Shown here one piece after another: positions 33,988-42,759 of a stretch of DNA of 50,835 nucleotides. The position numbers were made by a program, and so were the translations under genes. The DNA lies in NCBI GenBank assembly GCA_905480215.1, contig CAJQPL010000077.1, positions 1 to 50,835 on the forward strand, written 5' to 3'. This stretch comes from an uncultured Woeseiaceae bacterium. GTDB lineage: Bacteria; Pseudomonadota; Gammaproteobacteria; Steroidobacterales; Woeseiaceae. The notes beneath the pieces are model-generated. The model ran no database searches, was not told where the DNA came from, and was given only the letters and a program-made list of their open reading frames with translations. Each line of letters opens with the position of its first letter. The first letter of the stretch is position 1.

Positions 33988-34194
33988 TTATTTTTTTCGG
34001 TGAACTGCAATCGCAGCCGTGATAGCCGCGACTTCTTCCGGACTGACGTCGTCATCGCTGCCTGACGCAGCGAACTTCACAACAATACTCGACATCAACG
34101 ACATGGCCATAACCAGTATCGTAAGAAACGAAAACACCGTTCCCATTCCGACGAGCATCAGCGTGACGCCCTGATTTAGCAGACCTATCTCCAA
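33988..34194 (-). CDS. oadG: Oxaloacetate decarboxylase gamma subunit
   Basis: A 68-residue protein with one N-terminal membrane segment (LMLVGMGTVFSFLTILVMAM) followed by a short charged tail (DDDVSPEEVAAITAAIAVHRKK). This is the usual shape of OadG, which helps assemble the alpha and beta subunits and binds zinc. Canonical OadG has a C-terminal histidine cluster; here only one His remains near the end. It is the first gene of the oadGAB unit, 14 bases before oadA. Confidence 0.88.
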   Translation of the reverse strand: MEIGLLNQGVTLMLVGMGTVFSFLTILVMAMSLMSSIVVKFAASGSDDDVSPEEVAAITAAIAVHRKK

Positions 34195-34328
34195 AACAAG
34201 CTCAATTACAAATTCGAGGAACGAAGATTATAGCTGATTCAATTCACTCAATCACATTGGTCATTCTATTAGTCCAATGCAGGTTATTGACTTGTGCGTC
34301 GGAAACACAATTTTGGCATCATTCGGAG

Positions 34329-35099
34329 ATGAAACTATTTCGCCAAATCATCGCATTCAGCTCATTACTCGTCTTATCCGCATCTTGCGCGACGCAGCCA
34401 CGCACTGAAATGGTCCAGGCCGAGGCCGCTACTGAGTGCGTGGTTTTATTACATGGCCTCAATCGCAGCTGGCGTGCTATGCGGCCAATGGCTGAGTCGC
34501 TGCAGTCAGCGGGATTTACCACAGCTAACGTCGATTACCCGTCGCAATCCGGCTCGATTGAAGAAATAGCGCCGAGCGCCGTGGGCTTGGGGCTCGATAG
34601 TTGCCGTGCGGCAGGGGCGACGAAGATTCATTTTGTCACCCATTCACTGGGTGGAATTCTTCTGCGTTACCAGAATGAGTACATGCCGATCCCGGACCTT
34701 GGTCGCGTCGTCATGCTTGGACCACCGAATCAAGGCAGCGAGATAATAGACAAGACTAAAGATTGGCCAGGGTTCGAAATATTCTCGGGTACAGCAGGAT
34801 CACAGCTGGGAACCGACCCTGAGAGCCTGCCATCAAAACTAGGTCCGGTCGATTTCGAACTGGGTGTTATTGCAGGAACGAAAACGATAAATATCTTTAC
34901 CTCTTCCATGTTACCGAACCCGGACGATGGCAAAGTCTCGGTCGCCAGCACGCAGGTGCTGGGAATGGATGATTTTCTGCTTGTCGACGATTCCCACCGT
35001 TACATCACACGCAGCGACATCGTGTTTAGAAACACTGAGAATTTTCTGCTTAAGGGTGAGTTTCTGAAGGACGACAAGACGTCGTCAGACAGCGATTAA
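34329..35099 (+). CDS. Lipoprotein alpha/beta hydrolase (lipase-like)
   Basis: A 256-residue protein from the ATG at 34329, which has CGGAG directly upstream and opens a lipoprotein signal peptide with lipobox LSASC. An upstream in-frame start at 34257 would only add residues before that signal. Hydrolase motifs are VVLLHGLNRS (oxyanion region), VTHSLGG (nucleophile Ser) and VDDSHRYI (likely catalytic His). The pattern is that of triacylglycerol lipase-like and PGAP1-like esterases. It would act in the periplasm, anchored to a membrane. It abuts the convergent DUF4124 gene with no spare bases. Confidence 0.8.
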   Translation: MKLFRQIIAFSSLLVLSASCATQPRTEMVQAEAATECVVLLHGLNRSWRAMRPMAESLQSAGFTTANVDYPSQSGSIEEIAPSAVGLGLDSCRAAGATKIHFVTHSLGGILLRYQNEYMPIPDLGRVVMLGPPNQGSEIIDKTKDWPGFEIFSGTAGSQLGTDPESLPSKLGPVDFELGVIAGTKTINIFTSSMLPNPDDGKVSVASTQVLGMDDFLLVDDSHRYITRSDIVFRNTENFLLKGEFLKDDKTSSDSD

Positions 35100-35576
35100 C
35101 TACTCGCAGAGCTCATCCTTTTTGGATTTTGTATCGGCGATCTCAGCCGCTGCGGCCGCCTTCGACAAATACTCTTTTTCGCCGTCGTCATTGGTTTTAT
35201 ACAGGCGTGGCGCATTGACGTAGGAGTCGTAGATTTCCGTTGCGCGCTTGCAGTAATAGGCCTCAGCCATTTCGCGTTCCAAACGTTGGTCGTCAGTTTC
35301 GCCCGGAAAATCGTCTTTTCCCAGCGGCGCGCCGGTTGGATTGAGTTCCTGAAGTGACCCGGCGCTATGCCAAACCAGTTGAACCGCCACGGCGTCTTTG
35401 TGGTCCGGAGTATCGCTGTAGTACAACTTGTCATCGTCACCGACCCACGTGAAAATGGCTTTATTGGTATCGACAAAGTGTGTGTTGCCCTTTGCATCGA
35501 ACCACTTCCACACATCAGCCGACGCCGACGTGCTGAAAAAGACAAACAACAATAATAGGACTTTCAAGTACGACAT
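35100..35576 (-). CDS. DUF4124-domain exported protein
   Basis: A 158-residue protein with an N-terminal signal peptide (LKVLLLLFVFFSTSASA). Directly after it, DVWKWFDAKGNTHFVDT and LYYSDTPDH match the DUF4124 pattern (W-x-D-x-x-G-x-x-x-Y-S-D). The rest is a charged helical region with an Ala-rich stretch (LSKAAAAAEIADTK) and C-terminal Cys. DUF4124 proteins are common in Gammaproteobacteria, are periplasmic and have no proven role. A 180-base A/T-rich gap follows upstream toward the M1 peptidase gene; nothing else is visible there. Confidence 0.82.
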   Translation of the reverse strand: MSYLKVLLLLFVFFSTSASADVWKWFDAKGNTHFVDTNKAIFTWVGDDDKLYYSDTPDHKDAVAVQLVWHSAGSLQELNPTGAPLGKDDFPGETDDQRLEREMAEAYYCKRATEIYDSYVNAPRLYKTNDDGEKEYLSKAAAAAEIADTKSKKDELCE

Positions 35577-35756
35577 TAGACCTCCCGCAGGTGGCCAGTA
35601 TGGTCAATTGATCCCAACAATCCTTTGACTGGCGTCACAAAAACGTGACAGTGAAAATCCTCTAATACAAATGAATAAACCTTTATAACTAACTGATATT
35701 AAATCAATTTATCTAGCTATTTTACCGAAGAGCCCGACAATTTCCTGACTATCCCC

Positions 35757-37655
35757 TCATACCTCGCCGTTAGCATCGGCTTCCGCGCGAGCAAATACTC
35801 GCTCGATGGCTGTAATGGTGATCGGGTGATAAGCGTGCCGAGCACGCTCGAACATTGCTTCTCCGAGCTCTAGATCATGACCATTGCTCGCCAGAGCCTC
35901 GTAAACGATCGCGACCAATCGAGTTCGACCAAATCGGTTGAGGTGTAGCTCCAGTGCTTCATAAGCGGGTTCAAATCGGCGCGTCGCAACCTGAATAAAC
36001 CAGGTACGTCCAATTTCAGCGTTGCTTGTAGCACTCAGGCCCAGGTGCGCATCAAGTGCGACGAGCTGATCACGCGTTAAGTCAGCAGGCAGGCTATTAA
36101 TAAAGTGTCGCATTGCTTGCGGACTCCAGTTAGCCGTCGGAATGTCCTGTAATTCGATCTCACCACTTGCCCACGACTGAGCGTGCGCCGTGGCTTCACT
36201 TAGAGTCTTTGAGAACGGAATTGGCGCATCGGTCGGGAGTCCGGGTTGATAAAGCCAGCCTTCAGCGTCGTCTCGACTAACTACATCAGGTATCACGCTA
36301 AGCAGTTCATCGTCCAGGTAATCGAGAAATACTTCGCTGGTAATCGTCTTAAACGCGAACTCGTCAAAATACGCCAGTAGAAACTGGTCCATTCGATCAC
36401 GGCCGAACTCGATTTCGAGGTGCTCCAGGAAGAGCCGGCCCTTGTGATAGTGAATAGTGCCCTGAACGTCGTCCGCATCTCCCGAATCGAGGCGTGGTGC
36501 AAGGCTTTGTCGTTCGACTGGCACCGACTCAAAATTAAGCAGCAACTCTTCGTAGTCCAGTACCTTCGCTTCGTCGGCCCGGTCCACGTCATAAATTATT
36601 TCCATGAGTCGCGACTCGAGATAACTCGTCATGCCCTCGTTCAACCAGCCGTCGCGCCAGGTTGCGTTCGTAACCAGATTGCCCGACCAGGAATGAGCGA
36701 GCTCATGCGCAACGACTGACACGAGGCTGCGGTCACCTGCCAGCAAGCTAGGTGTCAAGAATGAGAGACGTGGATTCTCCATCCCTCCGTACGGAAAACT
36801 CGGCGGCAGCACGAGCAGGTCGTAGCGGCCCCATTGGTAAGGGCCAAAGTTCGCTACGGCCACATCCATCATCTCCTGCACTTGCCCGAATTCGTAGACA
36901 GACGCATCCAGCAACTCCGGCTCGGTGTAAACACCTGTTACCTCACCTATGGGTGCGAAATACAGATTTCCGACAGCCAATGCGATCAGATATGAAGGAA
37001 TGGGCTGCGGCATCTCAAAATGAAACTCGCCGCGTCTTGGGGTCAACGGATCGTTGTTTGCGCTCATGACCGCCAGCAACTCGACTGGCGTACTTATGCT
37101 CGCCTCGTAGGTCACGCGAATCGATGGAGTATCTTGCAACGGTATCCAGCTTCTCGCATGTATCGCTTGTGACTGCGAGAACACCATCGGCTGTTTGCCA
37201 CCAGCGGTCAGTTCCGCAGGCAGCCACATTAATGCGGATGCATCGGGACTGGTTTCGTAGGCAATTCGAATGACGAGTTCTGTTTCAGTGTCTATGTCGT
37301 CGGGTGCCGCTATATGCAGCGGCGTTCCCATCCCTGCATCAGTATCGCCGAAGTCGAATGTCGCTGCCTGCAGCGAGCCGTCCTCTGCAACCACGGCAAC
37401 GCTCTTGATATCGAGATCGCGAGTATCAAGCGTTATCGTCTCGGCCGAATCATCAATGACTTTCAAATAAAGCACAGCACTGCCGCGTAACTTCTCCGCT
37501 GCGAAGTCAACCTCCAGATCCAACGCGATATGCCGCGTTATGAACTGATTCGTATTCGCAAACGTAAAATAGTCATGCGCAGGGTCGTAGGCATCACCTC
37601 CACCACACGAACCCAGAAGAATTGTAAAGGCTATAAGTGAAAGCTTTCGTAACAT
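35757..37655 (-). CDS. M1-family aminopeptidase lipoprotein (leukotriene A4 hydrolase-like)
   Basis: A 632-residue protein. Residues 1-17 are a lipoprotein signal (lipobox LGSC). An N-terminal beta domain is followed by the catalytic domain with the exopeptidase motif GGMENP, the zinc site HELAHSW and the third zinc ligand in WLNEGMTSYLE (HExxH-18-E). The segment from GGMEN through the zinc site is close to that of leukotriene A4 hydrolases, and the C-terminal helical domain (about 500-630) fits that subgroup too. It would trim N-terminal residues from peptides in the periplasm. It is divergent from apbE, with 55 bases between. Confidence 0.9.
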   Translation of the reverse strand: MLRKLSLIAFTILLGSCGGGDAYDPAHDYFTFANTNQFITRHIALDLEVDFAAEKLRGSAVLYLKVIDDSAETITLDTRDLDIKSVAVVAEDGSLQAATFDFGDTDAGMGTPLHIAAPDDIDTETELVIRIAYETSPDASALMWLPAELTAGGKQPMVFSQSQAIHARSWIPLQDTPSIRVTYEASISTPVELLAVMSANNDPLTPRRGEFHFEMPQPIPSYLIALAVGNLYFAPIGEVTGVYTEPELLDASVYEFGQVQEMMDVAVANFGPYQWGRYDLLVLPPSFPYGGMENPRLSFLTPSLLAGDRSLVSVVAHELAHSWSGNLVTNATWRDGWLNEGMTSYLESRLMEIIYDVDRADEAKVLDYEELLLNFESVPVERQSLAPRLDSGDADDVQGTIHYHKGRLFLEHLEIEFGRDRMDQFLLAYFDEFAFKTITSEVFLDYLDDELLSVIPDVVSRDDAEGWLYQPGLPTDAPIPFSKTLSEATAHAQSWASGEIELQDIPTANWSPQAMRHFINSLPADLTRDQLVALDAHLGLSATSNAEIGRTWFIQVATRRFEPAYEALELHLNRFGRTRLVAIVYEALASNGHDLELGEAMFERARHAYHPITITAIERVFARAEADANGEV

Positions 37656-37710
37656 TGAGATACTCCGCGCCGTTGTGCGACTATTGCTGACCTAATTCAG
37701 CGAGCAAACT

Positions 37711-38781
37711 ATGCGTGGTCAGGACGCTAATCGTCAACCGAATATGCGGCTCACCGCCGCCCTGCTAGTCACCGTAGCCGTCATACTAAGTGCTTGTGCC
37801 GACAGGGACCGTCTAACTGAGCTTACGTTGCGGGGTGACACCATGGGTACCCGCTATAGCGTGCTCCTGGTCGATCCGCTCGACGAGCTGCAACTGGACA
37901 CATTGCGCGCAGAAATCCAACAGCGGCTGAATGAAATCGATGCACTTGCATCAACCTACGGAACGACGTCCGAACTAAGTCGATTCAATCGCAATGCTTC
38001 GACACAGCCTATCAGCGTCTCCGCCGAACTCTGTGCGATGATCTCGAGCGCTTTGGCAATTAGCCAGGATACCGGCGGCGCGTTTGATATCACTGTGGGA
38101 TCCTTGGTCAATCTTTGGGGTTTTGGCCCTGATCTTCGCACAAATGAACCACCGTCCAGCGACGAACTGCAACGCGCGCATGCCAGCACCGGGTTTCGGA
38201 AAATTGAGGCTAATTGCGATCTCGGAACGGTCCGCAAATCGAATTCAAACATCAAAGTCGACTTATCCGGCTGGGCAAAAGGTTACGCTGCCGACCAACT
38301 TGCTCAATTGCTGGGTGACGCCGGCCAGGATAATTTCCTGGTGGAGATTGGCGGCGAAATCCGGGCGCAAGGAGTCAATGCTGAAAGTATGCCCTTCGCC
38401 ATTGCTTTGGAAAGCCCGAAGACTGAGTCACGAACCATCCCTGTCATCATCAATCTCAGCAACGCTGGAGTCGCGACGTCGGGGAGTTATAGAAATTTCT
38501 TCAATCACGACGGCTTAAGCTACTCGCACGCCATTGACCCCCGAACAGGGCAAGCGGTGACTCACCCATTATTGGCCGTCACCGTTGTGCACCCCTCAAC
38601 CGCGTACGCTGATGCGATTGCGACGGCGTTGCTGATTCTGGGCAGCAACGATGGGCTGGCGCTCGCGAACCAGCTGGATATTGCAGCGTACTTCGCGATT
38701 TCCAACTCGGGCGGTACTGATTACATCGCATCTGACGCCTTTCTTGCGGGTAAATATCTATCGCAATCAGATCGCCGTTGA
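37711..38781 (+). CDS. apbE: FAD:protein FMN transferase (ApbE)
   Basis: A 356-residue lipoprotein with lipobox LSAC. If the internal ATG at 37744 is the start, the protein is 345 residues and the signal peptide is more compact. Neither start has a strong ribosome binding site. Family motifs are RGDTMGTRYSV, GGAFDITVGSLVNLWGFGP, VDLSGWAKGYAAD, VEIGGEIRAQG and YSHAIDPRTGQAV. ApbE attaches FMN to a Thr/Ser of periplasmic or membrane proteins such as the RNF or NQR subunits. No such target is encoded here, so it must serve genes elsewhere. Confidence 0.92.
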   Translation: MRGQDANRQPNMRLTAALLVTVAVILSACADRDRLTELTLRGDTMGTRYSVLLVDPLDELQLDTLRAEIQQRLNEIDALASTYGTTSELSRFNRNASTQPISVSAELCAMISSALAISQDTGGAFDITVGSLVNLWGFGPDLRTNEPPSSDELQRAHASTGFRKIEANCDLGTVRKSNSNIKVDLSGWAKGYAADQLAQLLGDAGQDNFLVEIGGEIRAQGVNAESMPFAIALESPKTESRTIPVIINLSNAGVATSGSYRNFFNHDGLSYSHAIDPRTGQAVTHPLLAVTVVHPSTAYADAIATALLILGSNDGLALANQLDIAAYFAISNSGGTDYIASDAFLAGKYLSQSDRR

Positions 38782-38846
38782 TCATGTAACCGCATCCCGC
38801 TGGTCTGCTATCATCGCCCGACAATTCAGCCATTCGGGAGTACATA

Positions 38847-39122
38847 ATGAGTCAGGCAAAATCCGGCGATAGCGTCAAAATTCACTATACAGGGACGCTT
38901 GACGATGGCTCCCAATTTGACAGTTCTTCGGGACGAGAACCGCTGCAATTTACACTCGGCAGTGGACAGGTCATTGCAGGGTTTGATGCTGGCGTCGACG
39001 GTATGACGGTCGGCGAAAGCAAGAGCGTTCGTATTCCTCCGGAGGACGCCTACGGCTTCGGCAGTCACCCGCTTGCGGGCCAGGCATTGACGTTTGAAAT
39101 AGAACTTGTCGAAATTGTTTGA
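38847..39122 (+). CDS. FKBP-type peptidyl-prolyl isomerase
   Basis: A 91-residue single FKBP domain without signal peptide. KSGDSVKIHYTGTLDDGSQFDSS and GQVIAGFDAGVDGMTVGESKSVRIPPEDAYG match the family. The loop after AYG is shorter than in FKBP12 (GFGSHPLAGQALTFEIELVEI), and the IPP element is partly lost. It speeds proline cis-trans change and acts as a chaperone in the cytoplasm. GGGAG precedes the ATG by about 8 bases. The SlyD-type insert domain and histidine tail are absent. Confidence 0.9.
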   Translation: MSQAKSGDSVKIHYTGTLDDGSQFDSSSGREPLQFTLGSGQVIAGFDAGVDGMTVGESKSVRIPPEDAYGFGSHPLAGQALTFEIELVEIV

Positions 39123-39149
39123 TCGATATCGTTTGCTGGAAACCCTATT

Positions 39150-40055
39150 GTGAAACCCGTTCTAGTCATTGGCAGCTCAAATACCGACATGGTTATAACT
39201 GTCGGTGACTTGCCGCGGTCCGGTGAAACCGTTTTAGGCAACGAGTTTAAGATCTTTGCGGGTGGCAAAGGAGCCAACCAGGCAGTGGCGGCGCGGCGCG
39301 CTGGTGCGGATGTACATATGATTGCTGCTGTTGGTAACGATGACTTCGGCAAGAAAGCTGTTACAGCACTGATAGAAGAAGGCATCGATGTCGGCAACGT
39401 GCAGACAGTGGATGCTGTTGCATCCGGGGTCGCCATGATTTTCGTCAGTGACGCTGGCGAGAACTGCATTGGTGTCGCGCCGGGTGCAAACAGTAAATTA
39501 TCGGCGGACATGCTGCGCCACAATGAGGCAGAATTCGCCTCTGCGGGTGTTGTCCTGGTACAACTTGAAACGCCAATGGAGACGATCGTTGCCGCAGCAG
39601 CCTTAGCTGCGGCGCACGACGTAAAGTTCATTCTCAATCCTGCGCCGGCCGCGGAAATACCAGAAAAGGTTTACGCGGGTCTCTTTTGCATTACGCCAAA
39701 TCAATCCGAAGCCGAACTACTGACTGGCGTCACCGTCGTCGATAAGGCAAGTGCGTCGCAAGCCGCTCATCTACTACTGCAGCGTGGCATAAATAATGTG
39801 GTCATTACCATGGGCAGCCAGGGCGCATTGCTGTGCAACGCCGATGGCGACTTCTTCGAAGAGGCTGGAACTGTCGCCGTGGTGGATACCACGGGCGCCG
39901 GCGATACTTTCAATGGTTTTTTTGCCGCGATGGTTGCCAGTGGCAAGTCGCTTCAGGATGCGTTAGCAATCGCTGTGTCGGCGGCGAGCCAGTCTGTACA
40001 AGTGGCGGGTGCGATCCCGAGCATTCCTTATCTCAATGCAGGCGAGTTACCGTAA
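39150..40055 (+). CDS. rbsK: Ribokinase (PfkB family)
   Basis: A 301-residue sugar kinase with a GTG start. N-terminal VIGSSNTDMV and FAGGKGANQAVAARRAGA (sugar binding), and C-terminal DTTGAGDTFNGFFAA with the catalytic Asp and anion hole, are standard for RbsK. It phosphorylates ribose, or a nucleoside-derived pentose, with ATP. No ribose transporter or rbsD is nearby. Other PfkB members share the frame, but NPAPAAEIPEKVYAG and the GGKGANQA form favour ribokinase. It starts 27 bases after the FKBP gene. Confidence 0.88.
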   Translation: MKPVLVIGSSNTDMVITVGDLPRSGETVLGNEFKIFAGGKGANQAVAARRAGADVHMIAAVGNDDFGKKAVTALIEEGIDVGNVQTVDAVASGVAMIFVSDAGENCIGVAPGANSKLSADMLRHNEAEFASAGVVLVQLETPMETIVAAAALAAAHDVKFILNPAPAAEIPEKVYAGLFCITPNQSEAELLTGVTVVDKASASQAAHLLLQRGINNVVITMGSQGALLCNADGDFFEEAGTVAVVDTTGAGDTFNGFFAAMVASGKSLQDALAIAVSAASQSVQVAGAIPSIPYLNAGELP

Positions 40056-40124
40056 TGAGGGATATTGTTGAGACACTAAATAACGATCGTCGATGCGGGA
40101 TGAATAAGTAGCTCAGCATTTGTA

Positions 40125-41900
40125 CTAAAACGCATCCTCAGGGAGCGCCATCAGTGCATCACTTCCCGCAGTCGCTGCAGCATGCAATGCTCTGCTGCGC
40201 GGCAATATGTGCTGCGCGTAAAATCGAGTCGTAGCAATTTTTGCCGTCGCAAAATCCGCATCGATTGAGGCAGCACCATCAACTATCTGCAGCGCTGCTC
40301 GTGCCATTTGCCAACCTCCAAGCACGGTTCCGGCGAGCATTAACAGACTGACCGATGCAGACCCCGCGGCATACGGGTCAGACGCTCCATGTTTTACCAA
40401 CCATGACGTTGCGGACTGCAATTGTTCAGCGCCCTCACTCAGTGCGCCGCGTATTTCTGCCAAACGCTCATCTGCCGCCAGCGCTTCATCAAGCGATCGC
40501 AACTCGCCGATGATGTCTGTCATTGCCTTGCCTTCATCGGCAAGCACTTTGCGTCCGGCAAAATCTGTGGCCTGTATGCCGGTCGTGCCTTCATAAATTG
40601 TGAGAATTCTTGCGTCACGCATATGCTGAGCAGCACCGGTTTCTTCAACAAACCCCATGCCGCCATGTACCTGAACACCCAGCGATGTTATTTCTTGCGC
40701 GGTCTCTGTGGCCCATGCTTTCAACACGGGCGTGAGCAACGCGGCGCGCTGTTTGGCCTCTTCTCGCGCTTCTTCATCATCGGCGTGGTGGGAAAGATCC
40801 ACTATTCCTGCGGTGTAGAACGCGAGGCCCCGCATTGCTTCGACCTGAGATTTCATCACCAGCAACATTCTGCGTACATCTGGGTGGTGAATAATAGTTA
40901 CGCTACCTTTAATGCCCGGCGCTCTGCCTTGCTTACGATCTTTCGCGTACGAACTTGCTAGTTGATACGCACGCTCACTGATCGCGACGCCCTGCACTCC
41001 AACGCTAATTCGAGCGTGATTCATCATCGTGAACATGCAGGCAAGACCATTATTTTCTTCGCCAACCAGATAGCCAACTGCACCTTGGTCTTCACCAAAC
41101 GACATCACGCAGGTTGGACTCGCATGAATCCCCAGCTTGTGTTCGATGCTGGCCACTGAAACCTCGTTACGCTCTCCGGCATCACCATTTTCGTCAAGCA
41201 GAAATTTCGGCACAACAAACAGAGACAGCCCGCGAACCCCGTGCGGCGCATCCGGCAATCTCGCGAGCACCAGGTGAACAATGTTCTCGCTGAACTCCTG
41301 ATCGCCCCAGGTAATGAATATCTTCGAACCGGAAATCCGGTAATGATCGCCCTCGGGATGCGCTTTGGTCGCAACCACTGATAAGTCGGAGCCAGCTTGT
41401 GACTCAGTCAGGTTCATCGATCCCGTCCAGACGCCGCTGCTCATCTTCGGGATATAGGCGTTGCGTATTGCCTCAGAACCGTGCGCTTGCAGGGCGCTGA
41501 TTGCTCCTCCTGTCAGCATCGGCGCAAGCGAAAACGACATGCAGGCAGCCTGCATCGCCTCCATGGCCGCCGCATTGACAATTCCAGGCATGCCCATGCC
41601 GTCGTAGTCTGAAGACACCTCAATGCTTTGCCATCCATTATCAACGTACTGTTGATAAGCATCCGCGAAACCCGGCGCAGCAACGACACCGCCAGCGACG
41701 ACTTCACACCCCGATTGATCACCCGGAATATTGATTGGGCTCAGAACATCTGCGGCGAATTTGCCCGCCTCTTCAACGACTTGATCAACCGTGTCCAAGT
41801 CGAAATCAGCAAAAGCATCAAGCGCGAGAATACGGTCGATACCGGACAGATGGTGAATAGCGAAAAGCGTGTCTTTGGTCGGGTGTCGGTACTGGGTCAT
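40125..41900 (-). CDS. Long acyl-CoA dehydrogenase (DmdC-type)
   Basis: A 591-residue flavoprotein, longer than classical acyl-CoA dehydrogenases by a C-terminal domain. FAD/substrate segments include TGSMNLTESQAGSDLS, FITWGDQEF and YEGTTGIQATD; the catalytic Glu is in YEGTTGIQ. This size and the C-terminal extension (about 470-590) match the 3-methylmercaptopropionyl-CoA dehydrogenase group (DmdC, FadE5-like), though many members act on ordinary fatty acyl-CoA. It introduces a 2,3 double bond. It stands alone, with 99 bases to the GST gene. Confidence 0.9.
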   Translation of the reverse strand: MTQYRHPTKDTLFAIHHLSGIDRILALDAFADFDLDTVDQVVEEAGKFAADVLSPINIPGDQSGCEVVAGGVVAAPGFADAYQQYVDNGWQSIEVSSDYDGMGMPGIVNAAAMEAMQAACMSFSLAPMLTGGAISALQAHGSEAIRNAYIPKMSSGVWTGSMNLTESQAGSDLSVVATKAHPEGDHYRISGSKIFITWGDQEFSENIVHLVLARLPDAPHGVRGLSLFVVPKFLLDENGDAGERNEVSVASIEHKLGIHASPTCVMSFGEDQGAVGYLVGEENNGLACMFTMMNHARISVGVQGVAISERAYQLASSYAKDRKQGRAPGIKGSVTIIHHPDVRRMLLVMKSQVEAMRGLAFYTAGIVDLSHHADDEEAREEAKQRAALLTPVLKAWATETAQEITSLGVQVHGGMGFVEETGAAQHMRDARILTIYEGTTGIQATDFAGRKVLADEGKAMTDIIGELRSLDEALAADERLAEIRGALSEGAEQLQSATSWLVKHGASDPYAAGSASVSLLMLAGTVLGGWQMARAALQIVDGAASIDADFATAKIATTRFYAQHILPRSRALHAAATAGSDALMALPEDAF

Positions 41901-41999
41901 GACTTATGTCTTAGCTACGGAAAACATGAGTCGAAATTGTAATGCGATCGGAACTCTGAGTCGTACCGATAATAGGGTAGATGTGTAGCCGTCGCGGAG

Positions 42000-42623
42000 T
42001 TAGTCCGGGAATCTGGCGCGAGCGCTTGCGACGCTGTCGCGCGATTCAATACGATTCAACCATGCCTCAACATTCGGGACGTCCGTTAAAGACCACTCGA
42101 TCGCTCGGCATTGTTCGACGTAAGCAAAAGCAAACAGATCTGCAATAGATAGCACATCATTTGCCAGGTATTCAGAATCGGCCAAATGAGCATTCAATAC
42201 TTTTAGTTGTTGGCCGACAAATTTGCTGCCCTCAGCAACCAGCGCAGCATCTGGTTCGCCAAGATTGAAATGTTTTTTTATGACTGTTTCATAAAAGATC
42301 GTCGTTAACCATCGTCCCAGCTGGCAGCTAAAGAAGTCCATCCATTGATCAACTCTCGCTCGCTGCATCTTGTCCACCGGGTAGACAGAAGGTTCTGTGA
42401 GATTACCGATGTAGCGGCATATCGCGCCCGACTCAAACAGAAACTCGCCATCATGCTCAAGTAGCGGCACCTTGCGCATCAGCGACTTCTGCGCAAACTC
42501 ATCTGATCTCTGTTCGCCCTTTGCAAGATCAACATACTCGAACTCAAAATCGAGTCCGGACTCTTCCAGAACATACAAAGCCTTTAGGGTGTTTTGGGTG
42601 TTGAAGCCGTAGAGTCGAATCAC
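42000..42623 (-). CDS. Glutathione S-transferase family protein
   Basis: A 207-residue protein. The N-terminal thioredoxin-like domain (about 1-80) has VPLLEHDG and the glutathione-binding ESGAICRYI. The all-helical C-terminal domain follows, with the N-capping motif region LSIADLFAFAYVEQ. The N-terminal active-site residue is likely the Tyr or Asn-Thr of GFNTQNTLKA. It would conjugate glutathione to electrophiles or act as a peroxidase. The class cannot be fixed by eye. A 136-base gap with nothing recognisable separates it from the quinone oxidoreductase gene. Confidence 0.88.
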   Translation of the reverse strand: MIRLYGFNTQNTLKALYVLEESGLDFEFEYVDLAKGEQRSDEFAQKSLMRKVPLLEHDGEFLFESGAICRYIGNLTEPSVYPVDKMQRARVDQWMDFFSCQLGRWLTTIFYETVIKKHFNLGEPDAALVAEGSKFVGQQLKVLNAHLADSEYLANDVLSIADLFAFAYVEQCRAIEWSLTDVPNVEAWLNRIESRDSVASARARFPD

Positions 42624-42759
42624 AACGAAAGTTTCCTGTTCGAGCTTGAGAGTTTAGCCAAGGCTAGAACAAGTACTCGTGTGAAGCAATTGAATTATCA
42701 ACGAAGTTTTTCCGAACGCCCCCAATGTCTTGAATCTGGTGAAGACACTGCGGTAGTCA

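Noticed and set aside
34255-34279. Inverted repeat CATTGG-N13-CCAATG between oadG and the hydrolase gene
   Set aside because: Six-base arms at this spacing are common by chance and no promoter or regulator context supports an operator.
39065-39637. A 190-residue minus-strand open frame over the ribokinase gene
   Set aside because: The ribokinase on the plus strand has all family motifs; the antisense frame has low-complexity Ser/Ala composition and no ribosome binding site.
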